From Desulfosarcina ovata subsp. ovata (lineage in GTDB: Bacteria; Desulfobacterota; Desulfobacteria; Desulfobacterales; Desulfosarcinaceae), in contig NZ_AP021879.1 of assembly GCF_009689005.1 (NCBI RefSeq), forward strand, positions 124,001 through 188,000: DNA of 64,000 bases. Direction: 5' to 3'. Position numbers and translations under genes: made by a program. Shown in pieces: positions 35,974 through 46,188 of the stretch. Under the pieces are notes generated by a model, which saw only the letters and a list, made by a program, of their open reading frames with translations, made no database searches and was not told the origin of the DNA. How positions within the stretch are numbered: the stretch's first letter is position 1; every line of letters starts with the position of its first letter.

Positions 35974-38900
35974 TGAGCCAGCCAGCCACTTCCGATTTTG
36001 TCCATCTGCATGTGCACACCCAGTACAGTTTGCTCGACGGCGCCATCCGGCTCGGCGATCTGTTTAAAAAAGTCAAGGAATTCGGCATGCCGGCCGTGGC
36101 CCTGACCGACCACGGCACCATGTTCGGCGCTCTGGATTTTTACCAGCAGGCCACATCGGCCGAGATCAAACCGATCATCGGTTGTGAGTGCTACGTGGCC
36201 CCCAGGACCCTGGCGGACAAGACCCCTTTGGACAAGCAGGGCACCCGGCATTTGGTATTGCTGGCCGAGAATCAGACCGGCTATCGCAACCTGTGCAAAC
36301 TCGCCTCCGTGGCCCAGATGGAGGGCTACTACTACAAGCCGCGCATTGACAAAACGATCCTGGCCGAGTACGCAAAAGGGCTCATCGCCCTGTCGGCCTG
36401 CCTGAAGGGGGATATCCCCCAGCATATCCTGGCCGGCCACATGGACGAGGCCGAAGCGGCGGCGCTTTACTACCAGAAGATATTCGGCGAGGGCAATTTT
36501 TTCCTGGAGCTGCAGCACAACGGCATCCCGGCCCAGGAAAAAGTCAACCAGGGCCTGGTCGAACTGAGCGGCAGGCTTTCCATTCCGCTGGTGGCCACCA
36601 ATGACTGCCATTACCTCAACCGGCAGGACGCCAAGGCCCACGAGATCCTGCTCTGTGTTCAGACCCAGAAGGTCATCACCGACAGCGACCGTTTCGTCTT
36701 CGACTCCGACCAGCTTTACTTCAAGTCGCCCGAAGAGATGAAGGGCTATTTCAGCGACTATCCCGGGGCCATTGAGAACACCGTGGCCATCGCCGACCGC
36801 TGCCACATCGAGTTCGATTTCAACACCTACCACTTTCCCCAGTTCGATCCCCAATCGGGAAAGACCGCCGACCAGCTGTTTGACGAAATGGTGCGTGAGG
36901 GGTACGAGCGGCGCATGGCCGTCATCCGCGAGAATACCCCTGATCTGGACGAGGCGGTCTATCGCGAGCGGCTGGAATACGAGATCAAGACCATCAAGGA
37001 CATGGGCTTTCCCGGTTATTTTCTCATCGTGGCCGACTTTATCGGTTACGCCAAACAAAACGGTATCCCGGTGGGACCGGGCCGGGGATCGGCCGCCGGC
37101 AGCCTGGTCTCTTTCGCCCTGTTCATCACCGACCTGGATCCCATCGAGCACGGTCTGATCTTCGAACGCTTCCTCAACCCGTCGCGTATCAGCATGCCCG
37201 ACATCGACGTGGATTTCTGCATCCACGGCCGGGAGCGGGTCTACAACTACGTGGTCCAGCGGTACGGCGGCGGGGATTACGTGGCCCAGATCATCACCTT
37301 CGGCAAAATGAAGGCCAAACTGGTGATCCGGGACGTGGGCCGTGCCTTGGGGCTGCCCCTGGCCGAAGTGGATACCATTGCCAAGCTGATTCCCGACAGT
37401 CTCAAGATGACCATCGACAAAGCCCTCAAGGAGGAACCCAAGCTGGCCGAGATGGTCGACGCCGATCCGCGGATCAAGGAATTGATCGACATCAGCCGGT
37501 CCCTTGAGGGGCTCTCCCGTCACGCCTCGACCCACGCGGCCGGCGTGGTGATCGGTGACAAACCCCTGGTGGAGTACCTGCCCCTGTACAAAGGCAAAAA
37601 GGGCGAGGTGGTCACCCAGTTCGATATGAAAAAGGTCGAGGATATCGGCCTGGTGAAATTCGACTTTCTGGGGCTGCGCAACCTGACCGTCATCGACAAT
37701 GCGCTCAAGAGCATTGACGCCCAGGGCAAGGATGTCCCCGATCTGGCCCATCTGCCCTTTGACGATGAGAAGACTTACGACCTGCTGCAGTCCGGCGACA
37801 CCACCGGCGTGTTTCAGCTGGAATCCAGCGGCATGAAGAACCTGCTGGTGCGCCTTCATCCGGAGTCGTTCGGCGATCTTACCGCCCTGGTGGCGCTATA
37901 CCGTCCCGGACCGTTGGACAGCGGTATGGTGGACGATTTTGTGGACCGCAAGCATGGCCGCAAGGAGGTGGTCTACCCGGTCGACAGCCTGGCCCCGATT
38001 CTTGAGGAGACATACGGGGTCATTGTTTACCAGGAGCAGGTCATGCAGGTCGCCGGTGTCCTGGCGGGATACACCATGGCCGATGCGGACAGCCTGCGCA
38101 AGGCTATCGGCAAGAAGATCGAGGCCCTGATGGCCAAGCACCGTGAGAAGTTTGTCGACGGTGCGGTTGAAAACGGCGTGGACCGGAAAGTGGCCACCGA
38201 GTTGTTCGACCTGATCGAGAAGTTCGGCGGCTATGGTTTTAATAAATCCCACAGTGCCGCCTACGCCCTGATCGCCTATCAGACCGCCTATCTCAAAGCC
38301 CATTTTCCCGTTGAGTTCATGGCCGCCCTGCTGACCAGTGAAATTGACACCATTGACGGGGTGGTCAAGTTTATCAACGAATGCCGCAGCCACGGCATCG
38401 AAGTGCTTCCACCGGACATCAACGAGAGTGCCACGGTGTTTACCGCTGTGGAGGGACGCATCCGTTTCGGCCTTGCCGCCGTCAAGAATGTGGGTGAGGC
38501 GGCGGTCGATCTGATCATCAAGGAACGCGAAGAGAACGGACCCTTTGCATCGATTTTCGATTTCTGCCAGCGCGTGGACCTGACCAAGGTGAACAAACGT
38601 GTTCTCGAAAGCCTGATTCGCTGCGGTGCGCTGGACTCCACCGGTGTTTACCGCTCTCGGTTGATGGCCGTTCTGGAAGAGGCCTTGGACTATGGTCAAC
38701 GCATCCAGCGGGAAAAAAACAGTGCCCAGATGAGCCTTTTCGATATGGGGGGCGGGCAGGAGATGACCCTCAACCTGCCGGTGGTTCCCAATATCGACGA
38801 GTGGGACGATCACGAAAAACTGCAGCAGGAGAAGGAGACGCTGGGGTTTTACGTTACCGGTCACCCGCTGGATCGTTATCGGCCGATCATGGAGAAATTC

Positions 38901-39521
38901 ACCAATGTGGATGCCATCAGCATCCGCGAGATTGCCGACAAGAGTGCCGTGCGCATCGGCGGCACCATCAGCAGTGCCAAGGTGATCCGCACGCGCAAGG
39001 AAGAGCTCATGGGATTTGCTACGGTCGAGGATTTGAATGGCGGGGTAGAAGTCGTGGTCTTCCCGTCGCTCTACTCCAGTTGCGCCGATCTGTTGAGTGT
39101 GGATACGGCGGTGCTGGTCCAGGGCGTGGCCCAGGTCGAGGAAAACGGGGTCAAAATTCTTGCCGACGAGATCATTCCCATGGAGGCTGCCGAGGAGACC
39201 TGGACGGTCGAGGTGCGTCTGATGGTCGACCCGGAGAGCACCAGTCGCGAAACCCTGACCCAGGTGCAAAAAGCCCTCAAACGCTATCCGGGGTCCTGCC
39301 GTGGCTACGTGCATATCTGCCTGAAGGATCAGGCCGAAGCCGTGATTTCCATGACCGAGGACCTGCGGATCCGTTATTGCGACGCCATGACCCGCGAAGT
39401 CAACGCCATTTTGGGCTACGATGCCGTCCAGACCCGGTGCAGCGATGCGGCCAGCGCCATGCGCAGCAGTGATGCAAACAACGGCCGCCGGGGCAACGGC
39501 CGCCAGTACGCCCGCAACTGA
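35973..39521 (+). CDS. dnaE: DNA polymerase III alpha subunit
   Basis: Replicative polymerase of 1182 residues. The N-terminal PHP domain begins with HLHVHTQYS (H11, H13, H15). The catalytic aspartates D410 and D412 are in PDIDVDF and the third is in KFDFLGL. The fingers domain, the helix-hairpin-helix region and the C-terminal OB-fold (about residues 985-1060, RIGGTISSAKVIRTRKEELMGFA) are in order. The tail after about residue 1140 is low in conservation and rich in Ser, Asn and Arg. The guaB stop overlaps its ATG. A repeat element follows 15 bases after the stop. Confidence 0.98.
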   Translation: MSQPATSDFVHLHVHTQYSLLDGAIRLGDLFKKVKEFGMPAVALTDHGTMFGALDFYQQATSAEIKPIIGCECYVAPRTLADKTPLDKQGTRHLVLLAENQTGYRNLCKLASVAQMEGYYYKPRIDKTILAEYAKGLIALSACLKGDIPQHILAGHMDEAEAAALYYQKIFGEGNFFLELQHNGIPAQEKVNQGLVELSGRLSIPLVATNDCHYLNRQDAKAHEILLCVQTQKVITDSDRFVFDSDQLYFKSPEEMKGYFSDYPGAIENTVAIADRCHIEFDFNTYHFPQFDPQSGKTADQLFDEMVREGYERRMAVIRENTPDLDEAVYRERLEYEIKTIKDMGFPGYFLIVADFIGYAKQNGIPVGPGRGSAAGSLVSFALFITDLDPIEHGLIFERFLNPSRISMPDIDVDFCIHGRERVYNYVVQRYGGGDYVAQIITFGKMKAKLVIRDVGRALGLPLAEVDTIAKLIPDSLKMTIDKALKEEPKLAEMVDADPRIKELIDISRSLEGLSRHASTHAAGVVIGDKPLVEYLPLYKGKKGEVVTQFDMKKVEDIGLVKFDFLGLRNLTVIDNALKSIDAQGKDVPDLAHLPFDDEKTYDLLQSGDTTGVFQLESSGMKNLLVRLHPESFGDLTALVALYRPGPLDSGMVDDFVDRKHGRKEVVYPVDSLAPILEETYGVIVYQEQVMQVAGVLAGYTMADADSLRKAIGKKIEALMAKHREKFVDGAVENGVDRKVATELFDLIEKFGGYGFNKSHSAAYALIAYQTAYLKAHFPVEFMAALLTSEIDTIDGVVKFINECRSHGIEVLPPDINESATVFTAVEGRIRFGLAAVKNVGEAAVDLIIKEREENGPFASIFDFCQRVDLTKVNKRVLESLIRCGALDSTGVYRSRLMAVLEEALDYGQRIQREKNSAQMSLFDMGGGQEMTLNLPVVPNIDEWDDHEKLQQEKETLGFYVTGHPLDRYRPIMEKFTNVDAISIREIADKSAVRIGGTISSAKVIRTRKEELMGFATVEDLNGGVEVVVFPSLYSSCADLLSVDTAVLVQGVAQVEENGVKILADEIIPMEAAEETWTVEVRLMVDPESTSRETLTQVQKALKRYPGSCRGYVHICLKDQAEAVISMTEDLRIRYCDAMTREVNAILGYDAVQTRCSDAASAMRSSDANNGRRGNGRQYARN

Positions 39522-39536
39522 TCGCCCATTTTATAG

Positions 39537-39634
39537 CATTCAAGATAATGTTTTTGGGCGGCGTTATCGGTCGTCGCGGTATAGGTTATACAGCTTCCTC
39601 CCTCTGGCCTTGCCAAAAACATTATCTTAAACAC
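39537..39634 (+). mobile_element. MITE-like element with 19-base inverted ends, copy 1
   Basis: A 98-base transposase-free element. Its ends are TTCAAGATAATGTTTTTGG (39539-39557) and the inverted form CCAAAAACATTATCTTAAA (39613-39631), one mismatch. It is flanked by TATAG on both sides (39532-39536, 39635-39639), a possible target duplication. A second copy lies inverted at 59534-59633. It fills most of the dnaE to DegT gap. Confidence 0.8.
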
Positions 39635-39660
39635 TATAGCAAGCAAAAAGGACCCCAGCC

Positions 39661-40797
39661 ATGAACGTGCCGCTGCTGGATCTCAAGGCTCAATACCAGA
39701 CCATCAAGGACCAGGTCCTCGAAGTCACCGAAGCGATATACGAAAGCCAGTATTTTATTCTCGGTCCCCATGTGGACGACCTGGAAAAAAAGATCGCCGA
39801 ATACTGCCGGGTGGGCCACGCCGTGGGGGTGTCGTCGGGGACGGACGCCCTGCTTCTCTCCCTGATGGCGGCCGGAATCGGTCCGGGAGACCGGGTGCTC
39901 ACCACTCCCTACACCTTTTTCGCCACTGCCGGTGCCGTCTGGCGTGTGGGGGCCACGCCGGTGTTTGTGGATATCGACGAGACCACCTACAATCTTTCGC
40001 CCGACCGGCTGCAGGAGACGGTGGCGGCCATGGACGAGGCGACCCGTCAGACGGTAAAAGCGATTGTTCCGGTTCACCTTTACGGCCAATGCGCCGACAT
40101 GGATCCGATCCTGAAACTGGCTGCCGAACACGGGTGGGTGGTAATCGAGGATGCGGCCCAGGCGATCGGCGCAGAATACCACGGCCGGCGTGCGGGCAGC
40201 ATGGGTGACTATGGCTGCTTCTCCTTTTTTCCCTCCAAGAACCTGGGGGCTTTCGGCGATGGCGGCATTGTTACTGCCAGAGATCCGGCCGTTTATGAGC
40301 ACTTGAAAATACTGCGTGTCCATGGGGGCCATGCCAAGTACTATCATCATTACGTGGGAGGGAATTTTCGCCTCGACGCCCTGCAGGCAGCCATCGTGGC
40401 CATCAAACTGGCCTACCTGGACGGATGGAGCGCGGCGCGAAAGGCCAATGCCGCCCGCTACCGGGAGTTGTTCGCGGCCGCTGGATTGATGGACAGGATT
40501 CATCTGCCGGTGGAAAAGGAGAGCCGGCACATCTACAATCAGTTTGTCATTCGCGTGGATAAGCGGCGCGACGCGCTGAAGGATCACCTGACCGCGCAGT
40601 CGATCGGCAGCGAAGTCTACTACCCGGTGCCCTTGCATTTGCAGGCCTGCTTCGCGCCGTTGGGGTACGCAGCCGGCGATTTCCCGGTCGCCGAAGCAGC
40701 CGCGCGGAGCACGTTGGCCCTGCCCATCTATCCGGAGCTGACCGAAGCCCAGCAGGCGTATGTGGTCGATACGATCGCGGCCTTTGTCAACGCATAG
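39661..40797 (+). CDS. DegT/DnrJ/EryC1/StrS-family aminotransferase
   Basis: A 378-residue PLP enzyme of the sugar aminotransferase family. The PLP lysine K193 is in FFPSKNLGAFGDGG, and the conserved PVHLYGQCADMD and EDAAQAIGA segments are present. Members transaminate nucleotide-linked keto sugars for surface polysaccharides. The substrate cannot be told; no sugar-nucleotide genes flank it. It starts with AAAAAGGA ribosome-binding sequence. It is the first gene of the run that continues into the menaquinone genes (mqnD starts 11 bases after its stop), although it has no obvious part in that pathway. Confidence 0.9.
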   Translation: MNVPLLDLKAQYQTIKDQVLEVTEAIYESQYFILGPHVDDLEKKIAEYCRVGHAVGVSSGTDALLLSLMAAGIGPGDRVLTTPYTFFATAGAVWRVGATPVFVDIDETTYNLSPDRLQETVAAMDEATRQTVKAIVPVHLYGQCADMDPILKLAAEHGWVVIEDAAQAIGAEYHGRRAGSMGDYGCFSFFPSKNLGAFGDGGIVTARDPAVYEHLKILRVHGGHAKYYHHYVGGNFRLDALQAAIVAIKLAYLDGWSAARKANAARYRELFAAAGLMDRIHLPVEKESRHIYNQFVIRVDKRRDALKDHLTAQSIGSEVYYPVPLHLQACFAPLGYAAGDFPVAEAAARSTLALPIYPELTEAQQAYVVDTIAAFVNA

Positions 40798-40808
40798 GGG
40801 GATAAGGC

Positions 40809-41615
40809 GTGGAACAGGAACTGAGCCTTGGCTATTCTCCCTGCCCGAATGACACCTTCATCTTCAACGCCATTGCCAGCGGAGATGTGGGGGTCGACGG
40901 CTATGCGATCAAGCCGCAGCTTCACGATGTCGAGACCCTCAACACCATGGCCATGCACGCCGAACTGGATGTCAGCAAGCTCTCCTTTTATGCCTGGCTG
41001 CGGGTAAAGGAGAGGTATCGCATGCTTTCCAGTGGTGCGGCCATGGGATTTGGCTGCGGACCGGTGCTGATCTCCCGGCGTCCGTTGACCCGGGCCGATC
41101 TTACCGGCTGCCGGGTGGTCCTGCCCGGCCGTTGGACCACCGCCCACCTCCTGTTCCGCCTGTGGTGTCCGGAGGCCCGGCAGCGGGTGTTCACTACCTA
41201 CGACAAAATATTCGATGCCCTGGCTTCGGGTGACGCCGATTGCGGGGTGATCATTCATGAAAGCCGGTTTACCTTTGAAGCGGCCGGTTTCAGGCCGGTA
41301 GTGGATCTGGGCGCGTGGTGGGAGGAGCGGACGGGGCTGCCGATTCCCCTGGGCTGCATTGCGGCGCGCCATGATCTCGGCGACTCCCTGATCGGGAGAA
41401 TGGATTCGGCGATCCACGCCAGCCTCCGGCAGGCCATGCAAGCGCCTGCGGAAACCTTGCCCTACATCCGCCAGCATGCCCAGGAGATGGATGAGCCGGT
41501 ACTCACGGCCCACATCCGGACCTTTGTCAACGACTTTACCCTGACGCTCCCCGAACAGGGCTTTCAGGCCGTCGACACCCTGGACCGCATGGCCCGGGAT
41601 GCCGGAGCCATCTGA
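40809..41615 (+). CDS. mqnD: 1,4-dihydroxy-6-naphthoate synthase
   Basis: Converts cyclic dehypoxanthine futalosine to 1,4-dihydroxy-6-naphthoate in the futalosine menaquinone route. The 268-residue periplasmic-binding-fold enzyme has the family start SLGYSPCPNDTFIF and the segment DVSKLSFYAW. The GTG at 40809 is 11 bases after the DegT stop. The stop overlaps mqnB by one base (TGATG). With mqnB, mqnE, mqnA and mqnC in the same run, the assignment is secure. Confidence 0.93.
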   Translation: MEQELSLGYSPCPNDTFIFNAIASGDVGVDGYAIKPQLHDVETLNTMAMHAELDVSKLSFYAWLRVKERYRMLSSGAAMGFGCGPVLISRRPLTRADLTGCRVVLPGRWTTAHLLFRLWCPEARQRVFTTYDKIFDALASGDADCGVIIHESRFTFEAAGFRPVVDLGAWWEERTGLPIPLGCIAARHDLGDSLIGRMDSAIHASLRQAMQAPAETLPYIRQHAQEMDEPVLTAHIRTFVNDFTLTLPEQGFQAVDTLDRMARDAGAI

Positions 41616-42235
41616 TGGTCGGTCTCGTTTTTGCTACCCGTCAGGAGGCCGATCCATTTCTCGTGCAAACCGCGGCCGTTGAAGTCGCCGGAAAACCGTT
41701 TCCGTTATTCCGACCGGCAGAAAGGGTCGTGTTGGATACCATCGTGGTGGTCAGCGGCATGGGCAAGGTGGCGGCTGCCATGGCCGCCGTCCACCTGGTG
41801 ATGGCCTGGCGGGTCTCCGTCCTGATCAACGCGGGGCTGTGCGGCTGGCTCGGCACGGCCGATCGCCCCCTATGCGAAGAATTGCTCCGGGTCAGCACGG
41901 CCGTGGAAGGCGACTGTGACCGCTTTGGCCATGCTGAGGCGCCGGTGGCCTGCGACCCCACCTGGTTCGCATCGCTTGGCACCGCCCGACTGGTGACCTG
42001 CGACCGGCCGGTTTTCAACGCTGACTGGCGTGAGCAACTGGCGTCGATTGGCGATCTCGCGGACATGGAAGGGGCGGCCGTGGCGCGGGTGGCCCAGCAC
42101 TATGGGGTACCCTGTGCCATGATCAAGGGGATCAGCGACAACGCCGATGAAAATGGTCGCCAGGATGTGGCCCGCAACATTGACCGCATTGCGACGACAA
42201 TTGCAGAGACCCTGTTATTACACTTGAAGCCATAG
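41615..42235 (+). CDS. mqnB: Futalosine hydrolase
   Basis: Nucleosidase that releases hypoxanthine from futalosine. The 206-residue protein is a purine-nucleoside-phosphorylase/MTAN-fold enzyme; VVSGMGKVAAAMA and the DMEGAAVARVAQHYGVP motif are intact, with the catalytic aspartate in the GISDNADE region. It begins on the last base of the mqnD stop. Its presence indicates the futalosine branch (MqnB acting on futalosine) alongside MqnE. Confidence 0.92.
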   Translation: MVGLVFATRQEADPFLVQTAAVEVAGKPFPLFRPAERVVLDTIVVVSGMGKVAAAMAAVHLVMAWRVSVLINAGLCGWLGTADRPLCEELLRVSTAVEGDCDRFGHAEAPVACDPTWFASLGTARLVTCDRPVFNADWREQLASIGDLADMEGAAVARVAQHYGVPCAMIKGISDNADENGRQDVARNIDRIATTIAETLLLHLKP

Positions 42236-42250
42236 CGAATCCAAAAGACG

Positions 42251-43096
42251 ATGCCATCTGAATCCACGCTGAAAAAAATTCTGAATTTCACCAAAGTTGA
42301 GCACACGGCCTTCAGCCTGCCGCTTATTTTTACCGGTGCCTGGATGGGGGCCGGTGACCGTTTCCCATCCGTCCGGGTGATGCTGCTGATTGTTGTGGCC
42401 GCCGTGGGCGCCCGTGTTTTCGGTATGTCCATGAACCGGGTGCTCGACCGGCATATTGATCTGTTGAATCCGCGCACCGCCGGCCGGGAACTGCCCAGCG
42501 GAAAAATGAGCCTGGCGCTGGCCATTGCCGTGACCCTGAGCGGGGTTCTGGTTTACCTGTTGGCCTGCGCGGCGCTGAATGACTGGTGCCTGATCCTTTC
42601 GCCCATCCCGCTGGTGCCGCTTTTGGGATATTCGCTGCTCAAACGGTTCACCCCCCTGTGTCATTTCGGCATCGGCCTCTGTCTGGCCCTGGCTCCCCTG
42701 GGGGCGTTTGTGGCCGCTGCCGGTCACCCCCGTTTCCCCGTCACGGTGCTTCTTTTTTCAGGCTTTGTCTTTTTCTGGCTCAGCGGGGCGGATATTATCT
42801 ACGCGATGATGGATATCGAAAGCGATCGCCGGAACCACATTCACAGCCTGCCTGCCCGGTTGGGGGCCGGTGGTGCCCAGCGGGTGGCCGGTGCCGTGCA
42901 TCTGTTGTGCTGGATGATTCTGGTCGGTGTGGTGTGGTTGATGGGTGGTGGCGGACCACTGGCATGGACCGCACTTTTCATCACGGCGGTATTCCTATTG
43001 ATGATGTATATCCCCGCCGTTCCGGTTCCCAAACGATTTTTCCCCATTTCTACCCTGGCCGGCATTGCCGGTGCCCTGGTCCCCATGGTCGCTTAA
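42251..43096 (+). CDS. UbiA-family prenyltransferase (MqnP-type)
   Basis: Polytopic membrane enzyme of 281 residues that adds the isoprenoid tail to a quinone head group. The two Asp-rich motifs are present: NRVLDRHIDLLNPRTAGRELP and DIIYAMMDIESDRRNHIHSLP. About eight hydrophobic helices are visible. In the futalosine pathway MqnP prenylates 1,4-dihydroxy-6-naphthoate. The place between mqnB and the UbiD homologue supports this role; 4-hydroxybenzoate prenylation is the main alternative. Confidence 0.9.
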   Translation: MPSESTLKKILNFTKVEHTAFSLPLIFTGAWMGAGDRFPSVRVMLLIVVAAVGARVFGMSMNRVLDRHIDLLNPRTAGRELPSGKMSLALAIAVTLSGVLVYLLACAALNDWCLILSPIPLVPLLGYSLLKRFTPLCHFGIGLCLALAPLGAFVAAAGHPRFPVTVLLFSGFVFFWLSGADIIYAMMDIESDRRNHIHSLPARLGAGGAQRVAGAVHLLCWMILVGVVWLMGGGGPLAWTALFITAVFLLMMYIPAVPVPKRFFPISTLAGIAGALVPMVA

Positions 43097-43219
43097 AGGA
43101 GACCCGCGGAACCGTGCCCGATCATCAGTCGTGGAAAAACAAGGCTGCGAGGCTTGCCGGTTTGGGGGCGCGGAGAAAAATGGTTGGAATGAATCCCAAT
43201 ATTGCAGGAAGGATATGCG

Positions 43220-45001
43220 GTGCGTTTTGTTGACTTGCGATCGTTTTTGACTCATCTGGAGCAACGCGGCGAACTGGCCCGAATTCGCGCAGCGGTGGAT
43301 CCCGATCAGGAGATGACCATTATCCAGCACCGGGTGATCGCCTCCGGCGGACCGGCGCTGCTGTTTGAAAATGTGATCGGCTCACCCTACCGCGTCGTGA
43401 CCAATCTGCTGGGAACCCGCCGCCGCACCGATCTGGTTTTCGGTGGCGATCCGGCCAGGTTGGGCGAGCGCGTCCATCGCCTCTCGCAGACCCTGATGCC
43501 GCCAAGTCTGAAAAGCATATTCAAGTCCCGTCGTGACCTGCTGAGCTTTGGTGCCGCACGCATGCGCAGGGTGAAACGCGGACCGGTGCTGGAAACCGTT
43601 GCCGATCCACCGGATCTGACCCGTCTGCCGGTGCTCACCTGCTGGCCCGAGGACGGCGGACCGTTTTTCACCTTGCCGCTGGTTCACACCACGGATCCGG
43701 AAAATGGCACCGGCAATCTGGGCATGTACCGCCTGCAGCGCTTTGACACCAAGAGTACCGGTATGCACTGGCAGATCGAGCGGGGGGCGGGGTTTCATTT
43801 CCACAAGGCCACGGCCATGGACCGGCCCCTGCCGGTCAGCGTGATCCTGGGCGGTCCGCCCGCGTTGATCGCCGCTGCCGTGGCACCCATGCCCGAAGGC
43901 ATTGACGAGCGCCTGCTGGCCGCCTACATGATGAACCATCCCCTGGATGTGATCTTGCGGCCCGGTACCGGTCACCGGGTTCCGGCGCGGGCTGAGTTTG
44001 TGATCGAAGGGACGGTCACCCCCGGCGATCTTCGCTGGGAGGGACCCTTTGGCGATCATTTCGGACACTACTCCCACGCCGCGGATTATCCGGTCTTCCG
44101 GGTCCGGCGGATCTTGGCCCGGCGCGATGCCATCTATCCGGCGACGGTGGTCGGCAAACCCGTGCAGGAGGACTATTATCTGGGCGAGGCCCTTCAGGCG
44201 ATGACCCTGCCGCTGCTCAGGATGATCCGGCCGGCGGTGGTGGACCTGTGGGCCTACCCGGAAACCGGGTTTCACGCCCTGGCGGTGATGTCGGTGCGCG
44301 AGCGTTACCCCAAAGAGGCCCTCAAACACACCTTGGGGATGCTGGGCGAGGGCCAGGTTTCCCTGACCAAGGTGATGATCACCGTCGACCACCGGGTGAA
44401 TGTGAAAGATTTTACTGCCGTCAGCCGTGCCCTGTGGCAGCGTCTGGATGCCAGCTGCGGAATCCATCTGCTCGCCCCCACGGCCCAGGACACCCTGGAT
44501 TTTACCGGTTCGGCCATGAACACCGGCAGCCGGTTGATTCTCATGGCCATTGATGATGGCGGCCCGCCACTGCGCGGAGCACCTCCTGCTGCGCCGCCGG
44601 CACCGTCGGATCTGGGTTCCGATGCCGTCGAAACCGCTGCCCTGGGCCCGGCTTTTCTGGTGGTTCGCACCCGGTCCGGCCTGGCGGACATCGAACCACT
44701 GCGTCAGGCGCTGATGCGCCATCCAGCCTCGCGGGACTACCTGTTTCATGTCATCGTTTCCGATGATGTGCCCCTGGACGATCCGATGCTGACGCTTTGG
44801 GGGTGGTTTACCCGATTCGACCCGCTGGCCGATATTTATCCGGCCGGACGGACGGTGGCGGGCAACCGGCTGATCTTTGATTTTCCCATTACCATTGACG
44901 CCCGCTGGAAAAGGGGGTATCCCAAACCGGTTGAATTTGATCTGCAGGTGGAGAAAAAAGTCGACCGGATGTGGAACACGCTCGGCCTGCCGAATTTCTG
45001 A
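43220..45001 (+). CDS. UbiD-family decarboxylase (MqnL-type)
   Basis: A 593-residue UbiD-like decarboxylase that uses prenylated FMN. In the futalosine pathway MqnL removes the carboxyl from prenylated dihydroxynaphthoate. The conserved core with LGMYRLQRFDTKSTGMHWQ and the EGPFGDHFGHYSHAADYPVF segment (E..F.D..G.Y) is present. I chose GTG at 43220 (GGAAGGA upstream, reading VRFVDLRSFL); the TTG at 43202 is weaker. The UbiX-like partner that makes the cofactor (MqnM/UbiX) is not in the window. Confidence 0.88.
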   Translation: MRFVDLRSFLTHLEQRGELARIRAAVDPDQEMTIIQHRVIASGGPALLFENVIGSPYRVVTNLLGTRRRTDLVFGGDPARLGERVHRLSQTLMPPSLKSIFKSRRDLLSFGAARMRRVKRGPVLETVADPPDLTRLPVLTCWPEDGGPFFTLPLVHTTDPENGTGNLGMYRLQRFDTKSTGMHWQIERGAGFHFHKATAMDRPLPVSVILGGPPALIAAAVAPMPEGIDERLLAAYMMNHPLDVILRPGTGHRVPARAEFVIEGTVTPGDLRWEGPFGDHFGHYSHAADYPVFRVRRILARRDAIYPATVVGKPVQEDYYLGEALQAMTLPLLRMIRPAVVDLWAYPETGFHALAVMSVRERYPKEALKHTLGMLGEGQVSLTKVMITVDHRVNVKDFTAVSRALWQRLDASCGIHLLAPTAQDTLDFTGSAMNTGSRLILMAIDDGGPPLRGAPPAAPPAPSDLGSDAVETAALGPAFLVVRTRSGLADIEPLRQALMRHPASRDYLFHVIVSDDVPLDDPMLTLWGWFTRFDPLADIYPAGRTVAGNRLIFDFPITIDARWKRGYPKPVEFDLQVEKKVDRMWNTLGLPNF

Positions 45002-45105
45002 AAAATTGCAAACCAACCACCCAATCCGTTTCGACTGGACCCGGCCCGCGCCATTTGGGGTGTCGGCCCAGCACCCATCAACGGGCGGGTAAGGACAGGT
45101 TGTTG

Positions 45106-46188
45106 ATGAGCCATTCGTTATTTACTCAGGCCCTGGAAAAGGGCGCCCGCTGCCAGCGGCTGACCCGGGAAGAAGCCTTTGCGCTGGCCGACGCCATTAC
45201 ACCGGATCGGCTGCACCAACTGGGAACAGCGGCCCTGGCCAATCGCCGGCAGCGTTTTGGCGAGCAGGCCACTTACGTTTTTAACATTCAAATCAACCCT
45301 ACGAATATCTGCGGCAGCGGCTGCACCTTCTGCAATTATGCCGCCTCGAAAAACGCGCCGCATGCCTACGTGCTGGAGGAAGCGGACATTTTGGAGAAAG
45401 TCGCGCGTCTGGGGCCCACCGAGGCCCATATTGTCGGCGGCCTTAATCAGATCTGGCCCTACGCGCGCAATCTTGAACTGGTGCGCAGCCTGCGCCAACG
45501 CTTCCCCGGTTTGCACATCAAGTGCTATACGGCCGTGGAGATCGAATATTTTGCCAAAACCGGCGGGCTGAGCGACTCGGATGTCCTCGACCAGCTCAAG
45601 GCGGCCGGCATGGACGCCATGCCCGGTGGGGGGGCCGAGATTTTCTCCGAACGGCTCTACCGGCAGCACTGGAAAAACAAGACCAGTCCTAAAGATTGGG
45701 TGCGCATCCACCAAATGGCCCATGGCAAGGGGATCCCCACCAACGCCACCATGCTTTTCGGATTCGGTGACACCTGGGTCGAGCGCATCCAGCACCTGTT
45801 GATCTTGCGCGAAGCACAGGAACAGTCGCGCGGCTTTGCCTATTTTATCCCCCTGCCGTTTCAGCCGGGTGCCGGAAATTTTATCGAGAAGGGGCCCACG
45901 CCTCTGGAGACGCTGGCCGTGCTGGCCATTTCCCGTCTGGTACTGGACAATATTCCGCACCTGAAATCCTACTGGCCCATGACCGGGTTGGCCACCGGCG
46001 CGGCCGGCCTCAGCTGGGGGGCGGACGACATGGACGGCACCATCAGCGAAGAACGGATTGCTCACCTGGCCGGAGCGGCAACACCGGTTGGTCTGGCCCG
46101 GGAGAAGATGGAGGAGACCATCCGGACCGCCGGCTTCACACCGATGGAGCGTGACGGCGCCTTCTCTTTCCAGGTGGGCGTGGCATGA
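45106..46188 (+). CDS. mqnE: Aminodeoxyfutalosine synthase
   Basis: Radical SAM enzyme that joins 3-(1-carboxyvinyloxy)benzoate with SAM-derived deoxyadenosine to give aminodeoxyfutalosine. The 360-residue protein has the CxxxCxxC motif (C69, C73, C76 in CGSGCTFC). The ATG at 45106 fits the family; the longer in-frame start at 44971 overlaps the UbiD gene. It overlaps the mqnA ATG by four bases. A 104-base gap separates it from the UbiD gene. Confidence 0.93.
   Translation: MSHSLFTQALEKGARCQRLTREEAFALADAITPDRLHQLGTAALANRRQRFGEQATYVFNIQINPTNICGSGCTFCNYAASKNAPHAYVLEEADILEKVARLGPTEAHIVGGLNQIWPYARNLELVRSLRQRFPGLHIKCYTAVEIEYFAKTGGLSDSDVLDQLKAAGMDAMPGGGAEIFSERLYRQHWKNKTSPKDWVRIHQMAHGKGIPTNATMLFGFGDTWVERIQHLLILREAQEQSRGFAYFIPLPFQPGAGNFIEKGPTPLETLAVLAISRLVLDNIPHLKSYWPMTGLATGAAGLSWGADDMDGTISEERIAHLAGAATPVGLAREKMEETIRTAGFTPMERDGAFSFQVGVA

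Noticed and set aside
35970-37859. A 629-codon open frame opposite dnaE
   Set aside because: The composition matches a shadow of the dnaE sense strand and no recognised domain is seen.
43382-45016. A 544-codon open frame opposite the UbiD gene
   Set aside because: A GC-driven shadow with His, Gln, Gly and Pro enrichment and no motif.
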